Assembly (NCBI GenBank): GCA_002943765.1
Contig: PQWQ01000006.1
Location: 1,736,001-1,800,000 of the forward strand
Length of the DNA stretch: 64,000 bases
Direction: 5' to 3'
Source: Psoroptes ovis
Lineage: Eukaryota; Arthropoda; Arachnida; Sarcoptiformes; Psoroptidae
The notes beneath the pieces were generated by a model. It searched no databases. It was given only the letters and a program-made list of their open reading frames with translations, and had not been told where the DNA came from. Of the stretch, positions 42,701-54,542 are shown in pieces (position 1 is the first letter of the stretch; every line of letters begins with the position of its first letter). Position numbers and translations under genes: made by a program.

Positions 42701-45189
42701 ACGTCAATGGTATTGCTGCAGCCACTAACAATATTGAGGTATGTTTATTTTTTCCGCAAGAAAAAACTCGATTTCACACTTTGTTATTTGTTTTCACTCC
42801 ACAAACAAACACACTTCAGACTGCATCCCGTATAAAAAGTAGCGTACAAGAACTCGGTACCGCTTGTGTTGACATTGTCAAAAATGCTGGTTCCTGTTTG
42901 AGTAATCCGGGTGATACTTATAGTCAACGTGAATTAGCTGATAGTGCTAAAAATGTTTCGGAGAAATGTTCCTATGTTTTGGCCGCATTTCAAGCAGGAT
43001 CTCGTGGAACTCAAGCTTGTATTATGGCTGCAAATTCTGTGCAAGGAATCATTGGTGATATAGACACTACAATATTGTTTGCTAGATCTGGTGCATTGAA
43101 TCCTGAAGATCCAAATGATTCTTTTGGAATTTATAAAGACGAAATACTTAAAACAGCCAAAGCATTGGTTGAAGATACTAAAACATTAGTAGCAGGTGCG
43201 GCTTCAAGTCAAGAAGCATTAGCTGTTGCTGCTCAAAATGCAGTCACAACAATCACACAATTGACAACTGCTGTCAAACAAGGAGCGGCCACTTTAGGAT
43301 CCAATAATTCAGAAGCACAAGTTATGCTGTTGAATTCAGTGAAAGATGTGGCCATGGCATTGAACGAATTGATTGAAGCAACCAAAACAGCATCTGGCAA
43401 GAACATCAATGATCCTGCGATGATTCATTTGAAAGAATCAGCTAAGGTAATGACAATTCAATTATATAATTAACATATTCTTATTCAAAATCTTTTTTGA
43501 TCGAAATAGGTTATGGTAACAAATGTTACATCCCTATTGAAAACAGTTAAAACAGTTGAAGATGAACAACAAAGAGGTACACGTGCATTAGAAGCAACAA
43601 TTGATGGAATTGAAGGTGAAATTCGTAGTTATGAAAGTGGTAGCATGTACATCAATCAAGATGTTACGCCAGAACATTTGATTCGTGCAACAAAACCTGT
43701 CACGATGGCTACAGCCAAAGCTGTAGCTGCTGGTACTAGTGGACAACAAGATGATATTATTGTTGTTGCCAATATGGGTAGAAAAGCTATTCACGATTTG
43801 TTGCAGGTGTGCAAGTCAGCTGCTCTGTTGGCCGACAATCAAGAACTTAAAATGAGAATTATTGAAGCTGGAAAAAAATGTTCACAAGACTATCAAGAAT
43901 TGTTAAAGATTATTTTCAATATTTTACAACGTCCAACCAATGCCAATGATGCCAAACAACAATTGTATCAAATGTCAAGAACTATTGCCCAATCGGTCAC
44001 CGAAATCGTGTCATTGGCAGAAATGTTGAAAAATGTTGACTGGGTCGATCCTGAAGATCCAGTTGTCATTGCTGAAAATGAATTGTTGGGCGCTGCATCA
44101 TCCATTGATATGGCTGCACAAAAACTTGCCAATCTTCAACCACGTATCAATAGTATTAAGGTGAATTTTTGTAACGAATAATTTTATGATCTATGGATAA
44201 ATGAACATTGAAATTTTATCATTCTTTTGGTGATATGTTTGATATTCTTGGTTGTACTATTCAAAAATTATTCAATCAACCAAGAATCAGACATATAATC
44301 CAAGCGTATGATATGACTCATCGAATTGTTTTTCTTTTCATCAAATGATTGATTGATTCTCTATTTAAAAATCAATACTATACATAATAATTGTTTTTAA
44401 TTTGTTTTATCACATTCATAGTTGCCAGATGAAGACATGAACTTTGATGAAATCATTTTGGAAGCAGCGAAATCGATTACACAAGCAACGGCTATGCTTA
44501 TTCGTGCTGCTTCAAATGCACAAAAAGAATTGATCGCCACTGGTAAAATGGATGCACATGGTGTTCATCAATTTTCTGATGATAGTCAATGGTCTGAAGG
44601 TCTTATTTCAGCTGCTCGACACGTGGCTGCTGCCACTCATAGTCTGGTTGAAGCTGCAAATGCATTAGTTTTAGGGCAAGCATCTGAAGAGAAATTGATT
44701 TCCGCTGCCAAACAAGTAGCCAGTTCGACAGCACAATTATTAGTTGCATGTAAAGTAAAAGCTGATCCAGAATCACAAGCAATGAAACGTTTACAGACAG
44801 CCGGAAATGCAGTTAAAAAAGCAACGGATAATTTGGTACGTGCTGCACAGCAAGCAATTGAACAAGAAGAAGAACAAAGTTTAATCATTAGTAAACGTCG
44901 AGTACAAGGAATCACCCAAGAAATTGTTGCACGTGAAGAAATATTGAAAAAAGAAAGAGAATTAGTTGAAGCAAGAGAAAAATTGGCCGCAATTAATCGT
45001 GCAAAATATGGTAATCGGCCACCAGATGAAAAAGATTATAGTTTCACATCGGTACAACAATATAATACTTTTTATCAACAAGATCAAACATTCAATAATA
45101 TTAATAATCATCAACCAAATAATCATAATCATAATCATCATCAACATTTTAATCATCAATTTAATAATCATTTTCATCAAGATAATTGA
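36734..45189 (+). CDS. rhea/TLN: Talin, integrin-actin linker
   Basis: Cytoskeletal adaptor that binds integrin beta tails through its FERM head and vinculin and actin through its rod. Coding exons: 36734-36893, 37001-42558, 42619-42738, 42820-43446, 43510-44160, 44422-45189; joined 2627 aa, close to vertebrate talin (about 2540) and somewhat shorter than fly Rhea. Head: F0 (residues 1-about 95), F1 from RPLKIRLLD (98), F2, F3/PTB (about 325-418) with the conserved KRWAPTPNSFTLDFGDY and YYSVQTTEGEQI blocks and the KKAKDHFG end. Next comes a linker with the SVSPSKATIM patch, then the long Ala-rich helical-bundle rod, then the I/LWEQ (THATCH) actin-binding module in the last exon (QWSEGLISAARHVAAAT, SEEKLISAAKQVASSTAQLL) and the C-terminal dimerisation helix (ILKKERELVEAREKLA). 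About 45 His/Asn/Gln-rich residues follow and look lineage-specific. All introns are phase 0 except the first (phase 1). The start is supported by an upstream in-frame stop. Confidence 0.97.
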
Positions 45190-45960
45190 TTTTATTTTGT
45201 TTTATTCTATTTTTTCTGGATTCAAACCTAAGAAAATTACAAGATTAAAAGATATTTTGTAACATCTTTTACTCGCCATTTGTTGCCTTTGTCACCATTT
45301 ATTATCGATTATTATTTTAATTATTTTGATTATTTCAATTATTAATTTTTAAAATTTTTCCTGCTTTATTTTCAAAATGGCCAAAAAAGTAACCAATAAT
45401 CCCAACAACAAATAACACTTTGATCATTTCATAATCGAAAATATGTATTTGAATTTAAAAATTGTTGAAACGCACACATTTACATTTGAAGAAATGAAAA
45501 ATTAATGAATCAAATTAAAGAAATTGTCCAAAATCTTATAATTGTTCACTAATTAACTTGTACCTTTACCACAAAACGGAAAATTATGCTCAGTGCCTAA
45601 AATATCTATCGTTTATAAAGAGACATAACCAAAAAAATCAAAAATCATTTTTTAAAAATTAATAAAAGATATATTTTATTTATAAATTTTCGAGTTGAAA
45701 TTTGAAAAAAAATTTCGAAACAGCAAATGTGTTGATATTATCAATGGAAGGTGTTTTCAAGAATTATATTCTTAATTATCAAATTATTTTTGGTGTGTTG
45801 TGTTGCTTGTTTTAAAACTAAATTGTTGAACAATCAAATAATGGTAATAAAAATTATGATAATAACAATGATGATAAAAATAAAACGTTTTTTTTTTTTT
45901 TTGGAATTATATTTTGAAATGAATTGTTCAATTCTATAAGTTCGTATCAATTGTCCGGAG
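45190..45960. other. Convergent intergenic region between talin and the makorin-like gene
   Basis: Shared 3' UTR space of two genes that run towards each other. It is A/T-rich and includes a T run at about 45889-45902. Nothing coding was seen. Confidence 0.7.
45661..45680. promoter_or_regulatory. Facing candidate polyadenylation signals
   Basis: AATAAA on the plus strand at 45661-45666, about 470 bp after the talin stop, and AATAAA on the minus strand at 45675-45680, about 280 bp after the makorin-like stop. If both are used, the two transcripts overlap in antisense at their 3' ends. Such hexamers are common in AT-rich DNA, so this is suggestive only. Confidence 0.35.
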
Positions 45961-46905
45961 CTAATTCAAAAACACTGCCATCACATCTTCATAATCATCG
46001 GGATCATCATAATAAATGTGATTCATTTGATTTCTTGCAATCAAAATAGGTGAATTCATTTCGTCAAAATCTATCATTGACAATTCATCAGGTTTTTTAT
46101 CTTTAATTACACGAAAATTATTCATTTGAGCGAATTCTTTATTTTTTTGCTTTTCATCATAAATGTCCGGTAAATATGACCATACATATCGTTCAGATAT
46201 TTTGCGACAAATTGGACATGAATGCGATTTTTTGCGCCATTCTTGTGTACATCCAAAACAAGTAAAATGTTGACAATTTTCATATAATGCCCAACGGCGT
46301 CTAGTGTGAAAAATTTTATCACATATTTTTTCAGTACATATTGGACAAACTATTTGACAATATTTTTTTTTAAATTCATCAATAGCTTTTCTATTTAAAA
46401 GTTCATATTTATCCATATAAAGTAATTGCATTTTTGACAAATGAAAACCATTAAAGCATTTACGAGATTCATTTTGATGATAACGACATTTTCCTATAAG
46501 GTAAAATAAGCATACATACGATGGCATACTTCTACAATTGTCTATATTTTTCGATTTCAAATGATTAAATTGACATGGATTATGATGATGATTTTCGCAT
46601 TTACAGCTGCCATTATTTTCTTCAAATGGACAACGAAACATTTTTAAAATTTCGGCCTTTGATTTTTTTGTTGAATTGTCATTTTGTTTAATGTTAATTT
46701 CATCATTAAATGATGAATGCCTTGGATGAATTTTCGATGTTCGCTGAACATGATTCGATGATGATCTTTCATGGTGATCATTATTCTGATCAATGAATAA
46801 TGAAGAAATGCTTGATATGAATAAACGATTATTAGTGAATGATAGCAATTCATTTGATCTATTTGAGCGATAATTAACGGTTGTAAGATTATACGATGTC
46901 ATCAT
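45961..46905 (-). CDS. Makorin-like CCCH zinc-finger and RING protein
   Basis: Probable E3 ubiquitin ligase with RNA-binding-type CCCH fingers. From the ATG at 46905 the protein is 314 aa. An upstream extension to 46974 is open but begins with GTG, and an AG (ATTATAG) lies just before the ATG, so a further 5' exon is possible. Visible in order: a Ser/Asn-rich N-terminus; a first Cys/His cluster CPFEENNGSCKC...CQFNH; a makorin-type CCCH finger CLFYLIGKCRYH...CFNGFH; a C3HC4 RING (CPICTEKICD ... ENCQHFTCFGC ... CPICRK); and an acidic tail. The stretch after the RING (ERYVWSYLPDIYDEKQKNKEF) resembles the makorin post-RING segment, but the CCCH finger that usually follows is absent. Family membership is likely; orthology with a particular makorin is not certain. 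Confidence 0.75.
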   Translation of the reverse strand: MMTSYNLTTVNYRSNRSNELLSFTNNRLFISSISSLFIDQNNDHHERSSSNHVQRTSKIHPRHSSFNDEINIKQNDNSTKKSKAEILKMFRCPFEENNGSCKCENHHHNPCQFNHLKSKNIDNCRSMPSYVCLFYLIGKCRYHQNESRKCFNGFHLSKMQLLYMDKYELLNRKAIDEFKKKYCQIVCPICTEKICDKIFHTRRRWALYENCQHFTCFGCTQEWRKKSHSCPICRKISERYVWSYLPDIYDEKQKNKEFAQMNNFRVIKDKKPDELSMIDFDEMNSPILIARNQMNHIYYDDPDDYEDVMAVFLN

Positions 46906-47305
46906 GAACAATGTTTGATCTATAATTGTAAATATTCGAAAATTCACTTGGAGGCTAGATTTGATGCTTATCACTAACGCTTGCGTATTGTTTGTAAATC
47001 GAATTTATAATGTTCACATAATTAGTACATGAAAAATCGAAAATAACACAATGTATTTGAATGCAATAATATGCAAAAAAGTTGAAATGAAAAAACTCCT
47101 AAAAAATTTAGATTGAGCCATCTAATGCTGCTTTTTCCTGCGAAAAATTGACTAGAATTTTCTCGTAGCAACACAAAAAAACATTTCCCAAAAAGTTTCC
47201 ATCTGATTTAATTCTGCTTTTATTGAAATTACTAACATGTTTTTTGATTTATTTAAATAACAAATAAAAATATAAAATTAAATTCTACAAAAATACCTAA
47301 ATGTT
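46906..47305. other. Intergenic region between mRpL32 and the makorin-like gene
   Basis: A 400-bp gap between two genes on the same strand, probably holding the makorin-like promoter and the mRpL32 3' UTR. Minus-strand AATAAA hexamers at 47248-47253 and 47219-47224 lie 53 and 82 bp after the mRpL32 stop and are plausible polyadenylation signals. Confidence 0.55.
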
Positions 47306-48024
47306 TTATTTCTTATGATTATCAATTAAATCATTTGCAGATATCGTTACATTTTTTGGATTATAATTCATTGATCTAGTTGATTTAGTTAATAAATTTT
47401 GACTAAACCATTTCGGTCGTTTATGATCGAGCTTGATTATTTGATATTTTTCTAAATTTTTTCGAAAATTTTCATCAACATTATCATTATTTTCATCGTT
47501 CGAATCATTTTCATATTGAAATAATACTTCTTTTTCTTTTGGTTGTAATGGATCAATTTGTTCGCGCATTTTTTCACGTATTTTCATTGTTTCTTCTTTC
47601 ACTTTTTCATAACATGTATAGCAAATTGCATAATATTCATGATGATCACCACAACGTTCACAAATGACTAAATCATCGCGTGTTCGCAAAATTCTTGCTG
47701 TATCTGGGTAATTTTCAACACCAAATCTGCGTTGTAATCGTTTTTCAACAGTACGGCGTTTTTTCGGCACACCCCACAATATGCCATCTTGCATTAATTC
47801 ATTGATTGATTGATTTTTTGAATTATTTACACAATCATAATTAGATAATTGTAAGATTAAAACTGGTGTAGCTATGAACAGAGAATGATTACGATAAATT
47901 CATCATCATAAAAATACAAATGATTACACTTACTTTGCTCAAAAAAATGATGATTGAATTTGATTATTCCATAATGTTTGATTGTTAATAATAGGTTCTT
48001 AGTAAGTGCAAAGAAACGATTCAT
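47306..48024 (-). CDS. mRpL32: Mitochondrial ribosomal protein bL32m
   Basis: Structural protein of the mitochondrial large ribosomal subunit. Exon 1 is 47934-48024 (ATG at 48024) and exon 2 is 47306-47871, joined over a 62-nt intron with a GTAAGT donor; frame is kept and the product is 218 aa. The N-terminus (MNRFFALTKNLLLTIKHYG) has the basic, acid-free, hydrophobic character of a mitochondrial presequence. The core DGILWGVPKKRRTVEKRLQR matches the L32 family block, and the paired CERC and CYTC motifs form the structural zinc site. The product is longer than human MRPL32 (about 188 aa) because of an Asp/Asn-rich C-terminal extension. It lies upstream of the makorin-like gene on the same strand. 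Confidence 0.92.
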
Positions 48025-49919
48025 TCTCTTGAATAATTCGATTGTAATTAAAACTCTATGATCACATGTGTTTTTGATTGGTAAATGCAGAATAAATTTC
48101 CTGAAAAGATGAATTTATTTTTGTTTTTCGCTAAAAAACTTTACAGAAAGCCTTAAAATATAAAAGTGTTTTCTATTTTCCAACAGATGTCAGCAGTAAT
48201 CATTAAAAAAAATTTCTAGTGGCAATTTTAAACTGCTGTCACTGCAATCCGTTAAATCAATCCATAAATTATCTACAATTTTAGATCATCAAACAAATGA
48301 TTGTAAAATTCAAAGTTTAAAAAAAGGATGTAAGCACATTATTCTATACTACTAAAAGCTTCCATAAGAATTGGAGGGATTATTTTTTACATTTGCTTTG
48401 GCTTTAACAAAACAAGATAAGTGAAAAATTACGAAACATTTAAACAGTGGCAATTAAATTTCATTATCATCAACATCAGTCCTAGTAAACGCATAGAATG
48501 TTGATGACCACAAACGATGGTTTAAAGAGAATAAAAAATGAAAATAATTTACGATTATAAACCAAAGTTAATTAAGAAAATTGTGTTTCATCAAAACTTT
48601 TATTTTATTGTACATTAAATTCATCATCATACATTCATCATTATGATAATTGTTTTTTTCATTTTAAACAAACAAACAAATAAATAAATAAACAATTCAA
48701 TGAATGATGAAATGTATTTGAAAATCATTTATTTTCATAAATAAATTTTAAATTTAAAACATGTCTGACATGTTATAATCATCACCATTATCATTCATCA
48801 TTATTATCACCATTATCATCATAATCATTGAGGTAAATTCAACCAATTCAAAAATGAAAAAAAGAAACGATTTTCGAAAGAATTGAACATGTCATCATTC
48901 CAATATTGAAATCATGTGTCTGGTTGATTATAATAATTTAGAAATTTCATGTTTTACAATGTAAACAATTATAATTGAACGATTTCGAACAATAAAACAT
49001 GAAAAATGAAAAAGTTGAAAATATTTTTCAAAAAACATTAACATGAATTGAATATCATCTCCATTACCATTATCATCATTAATTTCATTAAAGAAAAAAT
49101 CTCATCATCATAATTGAATTTGGCTTTTTTGGCCTGAAATTTTCACTTTTTTGTTTACACATTTAGTCATCTCATTCGGTGTGTATGAATGAATGAATGA
49201 CTAAAAATAAATATTTATAAATTAAGAAATGAAATGAAAAGATTGTTATATAATCGAAAAAAGAGAAATTTTGAAACTTAAACATTTGGATGTCAACAAT
49301 TCAAGTGAAACTAAGAAACGAAACGAAAATGAATTGAAATAAATAAATTAGAAGCATCGTATACGATGTGAATGGACTTTTTCACAGGTAAATATAATAC
49401 AATCATACATCGAGAACAAACCAATCTTGGAGGAGGATGATTTTTCTAGACAAATTCACATCATCAATCACACGATATCAGTTGTTGTTGCTGTTGTTCA
49501 CATAAATCTTAGAAATGTATTCATCTTGCTCTCAATGATGATGGACATATATATCATCTTTGGTATCGGTTCTATGGTGGAAACTAAATGAAAAAATATC
49601 TGATAATGAAAAGGGAGTCGGTGTGAGAATTTTTGCGATTCTACAAGCTCACACACAGTAATTTTCATTGTATAATCTCTGGTCGACCTTTAAGAACAAT
49701 AATAATGATGATGATGATGGACAAACTTGACAATGATCATCATATAAATGTGAAAAAAATATCATCATCATCATTACTATTATTATTAGTGTCATTCAAT
49801 TTCATTTCATTCAATTCTTTTTTCTGATTTTCTATTACGAAATGACAAAAATAATCTTAAATGGTTTAGACATTATTATTATTATCATCATTGTTATTAT
49901 ATTGTCACCATTTATATTG

Positions 49920-49949
49920 TATGTAATACAATAATGATTGTATTACATA
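49920..49949. repeat. Perfect 13-bp inverted repeat with 4-nt loop
   Basis: Arms 49920-49932 (TATGTAATACAAT) and 49937-49949, loop AATG. Forms a short stable hairpin. It is too short for a microRNA precursor, and no flanking duplication was seen. Confidence 0.8.
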
Positions 49950-51412
49950 ATATTTTGTCAGGTTTCATTCATTTTATTCATTCATTCGATCAATTTTTTC
50001 AATAAATTCAAGATTCACAATGAAAACAACGAACAAAAGCAAATATCATCGATTGATTGATTGATTTTAATCATTTTTATTGAAACAGGATGACCATTGT
50101 GTCAATCAAATGATATTATACATTGATAGATTTTCAATTATATTTTTGTCAACATGTAAAATTTTTCCTTTTTTAAATTTTCAATATTATCAAATGACAA
50201 AATGGAAAAAATGATAATTCATTGTTATGGCTATGGTTTTTGAAGATGACAAAAATTCAATATGTGCCAAATACATTCGTAATAATGATACATAATAACA
50301 TTGTACATTGATAATCATTATGTGATTACATCCTTGATTATTATCATCAGTTTGATTCGTTTGTTTTTTCATCAAAAAGAATTTTCAATGTGATGTTCAA
50401 TGAACCAAAGAATCAAACGAATACGCCAGAAAAAATGGTTGAAATTTGGCCAAATTTCACTAATCAAATTGATTTTGGATTCTTTGTTTTTGTTAATTTT
50501 ATTTACTTTGAATGTCGGTATCGTTGCATTATGGCAACATGATTCATATCAGTTATGGTTGAACGATTTCCGACTGAATCTTTGATTATCATTATTTTCA
50601 TTATTATTATCGTATGTAATCTATTGTTTGATATTTCCTTTTTTCATTATTTTTATCGGCTTCAATTCAAATACAAATATATGAAAATAAAAAACATTAT
50701 TCGACAGCCAAACTAACAATTTTCAAGTTTACTATTATGCTTTTGGTATATTTTTTGTGTTTACAATGTATATAATAATAAATATAATTGCTGATCCATC
50801 ATCAAATGATCAAGGTCCATGACCATATGGATAATTTCAATCTATAGTTTTGAGGCTTGTTATTATTATTTTTTTGCCTTTTTACCATTTACGTATGCGT
50901 GCTTGTTGTTCATTTAACAATCAACGATAATAATCATAATTTCAGGTGTTTTGATTGTCAGCAGGAGCTTTGAGTCAAATGAATGAAAAAACATTTACCA
51001 TTATGGTTTGGTATTGATTCATTTTGGGCTATTTGCAAATATTGAAAAAGTTGAATTTTGGAATAAAATACAAAAAGTAATTCAAGAATAAACACACCTG
51101 TTGTTATTTGCCAATGTATTTGAAGATTTACAAATAAGATATACTTGAGAAAAATGGTAAGATTTGAATGAAATTTAAAAAGAAATCATTCGAAAACCTT
51201 TTTCCTTCCAAAACTTCATAACCATTCGTATGGTTTTCTCAGTGGTTTATGCTTTGGAGAAATCAAATAGAAAAAACACAAGAGCTTTATGATTTTCTTC
51301 GTACCTTTGGTCATGTTATTCAAACACATATCCAAAGGTTAAAGTTCTTATTATTTGTTTGCATACATGTTGGCTTATGTGTGTTAGGGCAACCTAAAAT
51401 CATTGTTCAATA

Positions 51413-51615
51413 TATTATATCAGTCATTCTCAACCGGTGTTCCGCGGCACTTTAGTGTTCCGCCAGATTCCAAAAATGTGCCGCCAAATTTCGGAAATCT
51501 AACTCATTCCTTTACTATTCCCTTACTTGGTGTGCCGCAAGATTTTGGAAATAAAGGCTTTTCTTTTTTTCAGTGTGCCGCGGCGAAAAAAAGGTTGAGA
51601 ATGACTGTATTATAT
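51413..51615. mobile_element. Second hAT-type MITE with 8-bp target-site duplication
   Basis: The element proper is 51421-51607 (187 bp). Perfect 15-bp terminal inverted repeats CAGTCATTCTCAACC are flanked by the identical 8-bp duplication TATTATAT at 51413-51420 and 51608-51615. Ends and duplication length place it in the hAT superfamily. It is non-autonomous. It contains five spaced copies of TGTTCCGC/TGTGCCGC (51438, 51456, 51477, 51531, 51574). Its ends differ from those of the MITE at 28726, so the two are related but separate families. Confidence 0.93.
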
Positions 51616-52352
51616 AGTATCACTCATTTGTTTCGTTCGTTTTGTTGAATTCAAGAAATCATTTACCCGCGCTTTTTCTGAACGAATGGTTTCAACCATT
51701 TTTTTATCATTTCTTCCATTCTATTTCTCAGTTATTGAAATTAATGAATGAATGAAAACATAATGAATTCATAGAAATAGAAATACAAGAAGAAGCAAAG
51801 TTAACAACAGGCGCAACAAGTTTTTCAATTCGACATTATCAAAATCAAATCCTCCAAATCATGTTTGCTGCATTCAATTTTTTTTTATAAATTTTGATGG
51901 AAAAAAGAGATTTACTGATACATATTCTCTTTACCACTATTCGACTATGCAACTATGATTGTAAATGCTCTTACTACAATTTTTTTGCATTTAATTGAAA
52001 GAAATCTGTTGTTGTGTATTAACACATTGCAAAGAGCTTTTATGTTTTTTGCTGTGAAGCAAATTTTGTTGTTGCCAACAAAAATCTAACAGTCCATTTC
52101 GATTTGATGTTGGAGATACAATAAAAGATTTAATTCGAAGTTTATTCCGAAGATATGTAATGAATTTGGTTGAAAAATTCAGTTCATTTTGATTAAATTT
52201 TCAATGAAAATTATTTGAATTGACTTAGAATCGACAGAATTTCAATATTGATTTTGTGATTGACTTAATTCAATTCTTTCAATTGATACTAAATGCATTG
52301 CCTTAATCTAATTCAGTGATAAAAATTGTCGATAATTTTAACAATTAAAAAA

Positions 52353-52683
52353 ATGGTGAAAAACATTAAAGATAATCCAACATCGGTGACAACAACAACC
52401 GCAGAAACAATGTCAAAGTTCATAGTGAATGATTTTAATCATAATGTTGTTGATACTGATGATGATCATATCAACATCAAACGCCAGCAACTGCATCAAT
52501 TATCCATGATCAACAATAGAAAAATGAATAAAAAATTATTCAATAAATTTAAATTGTTAAAATTTCAAAATTCTATTTTAAAACCTTACTATAATAATTA
52601 TTATTCATTGATATTTCAATTATTACAAATAATAATATTATTATCAACAGCAACAACGATTATTACATTAGCATATGCAAAAC
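52353..52683 (+). CDS. First coding exon of an unidentified membrane or secreted protein (3' partial)
   Basis: Not recognised. ATG at 52353 opens 110 codons plus one base and ends at a GTAAGT donor (52684). The product begins MVKNIKDNPTSVTTTTAET, continues through an Asp/His/Asn region and a basic stretch (KMNKKLFNKFKLLKFQN), and ends in a hydrophobic helix (LIFQLLQIIILLSTATTIIT) followed by LAYAK. This could be a signal anchor or a signal peptide with a long N-region. It leaves phase 1. A possible next exon in matching phase is 54543-54687. The main body of the gene is probably beyond the window. Coding status is supported by length, composition and donor; function is unknown. Confidence 0.55.
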
Positions 52684-53498
52684 GTAAGTTTTCCCCCATT
52701 TTCTTACTCGAAATTATTGTTAATCTTATAAGAATTTTTGACATGAAATCTTTCCTCACCGCTGTCAACGTGTGATGCATACAATTTCAATGAAATTCTA
52801 TGTCAAGAATATTGAAATGTAAAGCGAAAAAAAATCATTCTTTGAATTTTTTGCGGTATTTACACTTCGAATTCTTAGGAATTGAATCAAATTAAGATTT
52901 CAAACCCTTGTAACACAACACAGTCTTAGAATAAACAAATGATCGAGATTATTGTTTGATCAAATTGATTATGATGATAATGATGATCCAAAGTCATATG
53001 AAAGTAATTAATGGGAATTATTTTCTATTTTTCTCGGTTTGATTGAAAGAGTATCAATAATTATTGTAAAACCATTTTACGCTCATCATTTGTTGATTTA
53101 TTTATTTTCTAAAAAATAGATAATTGACAACAGCAACAACAACGATTATAATTAATGACAATTATCTGTTTTAGCTTTGATATCTGTGAATTTATGTTTT
53201 TGGATTTCTTGATTTTCTTGTTGCAATTTTGAGATTCATTGGTTATTATTTTGTTGTTGGTTAATTTGTTAATCATTTTATTACTCAGGGTTTTTTATAC
53301 TAAAAAATCAAAAAGTAAATCATGTACTTAAAAGTAAGCAATAAATCATATTTAATTTGATGCTTTTCTTTTTTTGGGAATAGAAATGATAATTAATCTG
53401 GTCAAATGAAAATGTTTTCAAATGATATCACTTTGCTTTCAAATCATTTTCGAAAATAAATAAAATTACATCATATTTCATATTTGAAATAAAAAAAA

Positions 53499-53613
53499 AT
53501 GAGTCCAACAACGAGTACTCTCGATGATGATAATTTTATAGTTGACAATGTTGACAATCCTCTACAGTTGATGATAATGTTGATAATGACATCTCAAACT
53601 GAAACAAGCAAGG
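53499..53613 (+). CDS. Candidate alternative first exon (MSPTTSTLDDDNF)
   Basis: ATG at 53499 opens 38 codons plus one base and meets a GTAATC donor at 53614. The peptide is mixed in composition (Thr/Asp-rich start, a short hydrophobic LQLMIMLIM, then SQTETSK), unlike the background. Its end phase (1) is the same as that of the exon at 52353, as expected if both splice to one common downstream exon. Confidence 0.35.
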
Positions 53614-54542
53614 GTAATCATTGCAAAAATGATAATCATTTTCTAATGATTTCATTTTGAATTATTAACTTGTTTATCACCATCAGAATTAAGACCTTTT
53701 GAGGGTTTCAAAAAATTCAATTTTTCTCCTTTCGAAAATTCATTATTTTTAATTCATTTTTAATTATGTATAAGATTGGCTATTTGGGTTTTTAATCCTA
53801 TGAATTTCAATAATGATTCGTGATATACATTAATGGGTATCTGAGTATTTCTAAGATTTAGTTTTTGCATTTTATTTCCATTTGCAAAACTTATTTGGCT
53901 GTAATATGTATTGTGTGTCATAGTTTAAATAAAATATCATTTTAGACTCCAATCTTTGATATATTTTCAAGATTAAATGAGATGTGCAATTTGCATCAAG
54001 TTTTTTTATATTCATTTGCAATTTGCAATCACAGTATATCATTTGGAAAAAATCATTAAAACATTTAAAATTTTGACCGTTCTTTCATTTATGTCTGTAC
54101 TGTATTTCAACCATCATCATCATCATCTTAATCATTTATTCAATCGACTTAGTTTTTTTAATAAATATTGATGTGTGATTCTCATCGAATTTCGATATGA
54201 TTTTTTCTCCTTTTCTGTCCTTCATTTGAATGAAATTAAACGAAATCAAGATATATCTAGTCTCTTGTATCATTTGCTTGCATAAATCAAAGATTTTTTT
54301 TTTTTTGTTTTGCCATCCATCCATTTACTGCAATCAAATTTATCTGCGGAAATCAATGGCGAATAATTTTTTTTTTCGCTTTGCTTTCTTGATAATGTTT
54401 CTGCTCCTTTGATTACAATTTAATTTTTGTTTATTTTTATATTTTTTTGAAAATTTAAAAATTTTTTAAAAATTTGTTGTCTTTTTGATTATCGCTGATC
54501 TCAATCTCAACAATTTCAATGTTTTTCATTATAAAAATTTAG

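Larger units (their letters stand above)
48025..52352. other. Non-coding region right of mRpL32
   Basis: AT-rich, with ATG/ATT trinucleotide tracts. It contains the 49920 hairpin and the hAT-type MITE at 51421, listed separately, and a 14-bp palindrome at 49355-49368 (half-site CATCGTA). The left end presumably includes the mRpL32 promoter. No coding exon can be supported. Confidence 0.5.

Noticed and set aside
36734..45189. Small minus-strand open frames inside talin and inside the BAZ2-like gene
   Set aside because: They are antisense shadows of strongly coding exons; composition follows the sense codons and no independent signals are present.
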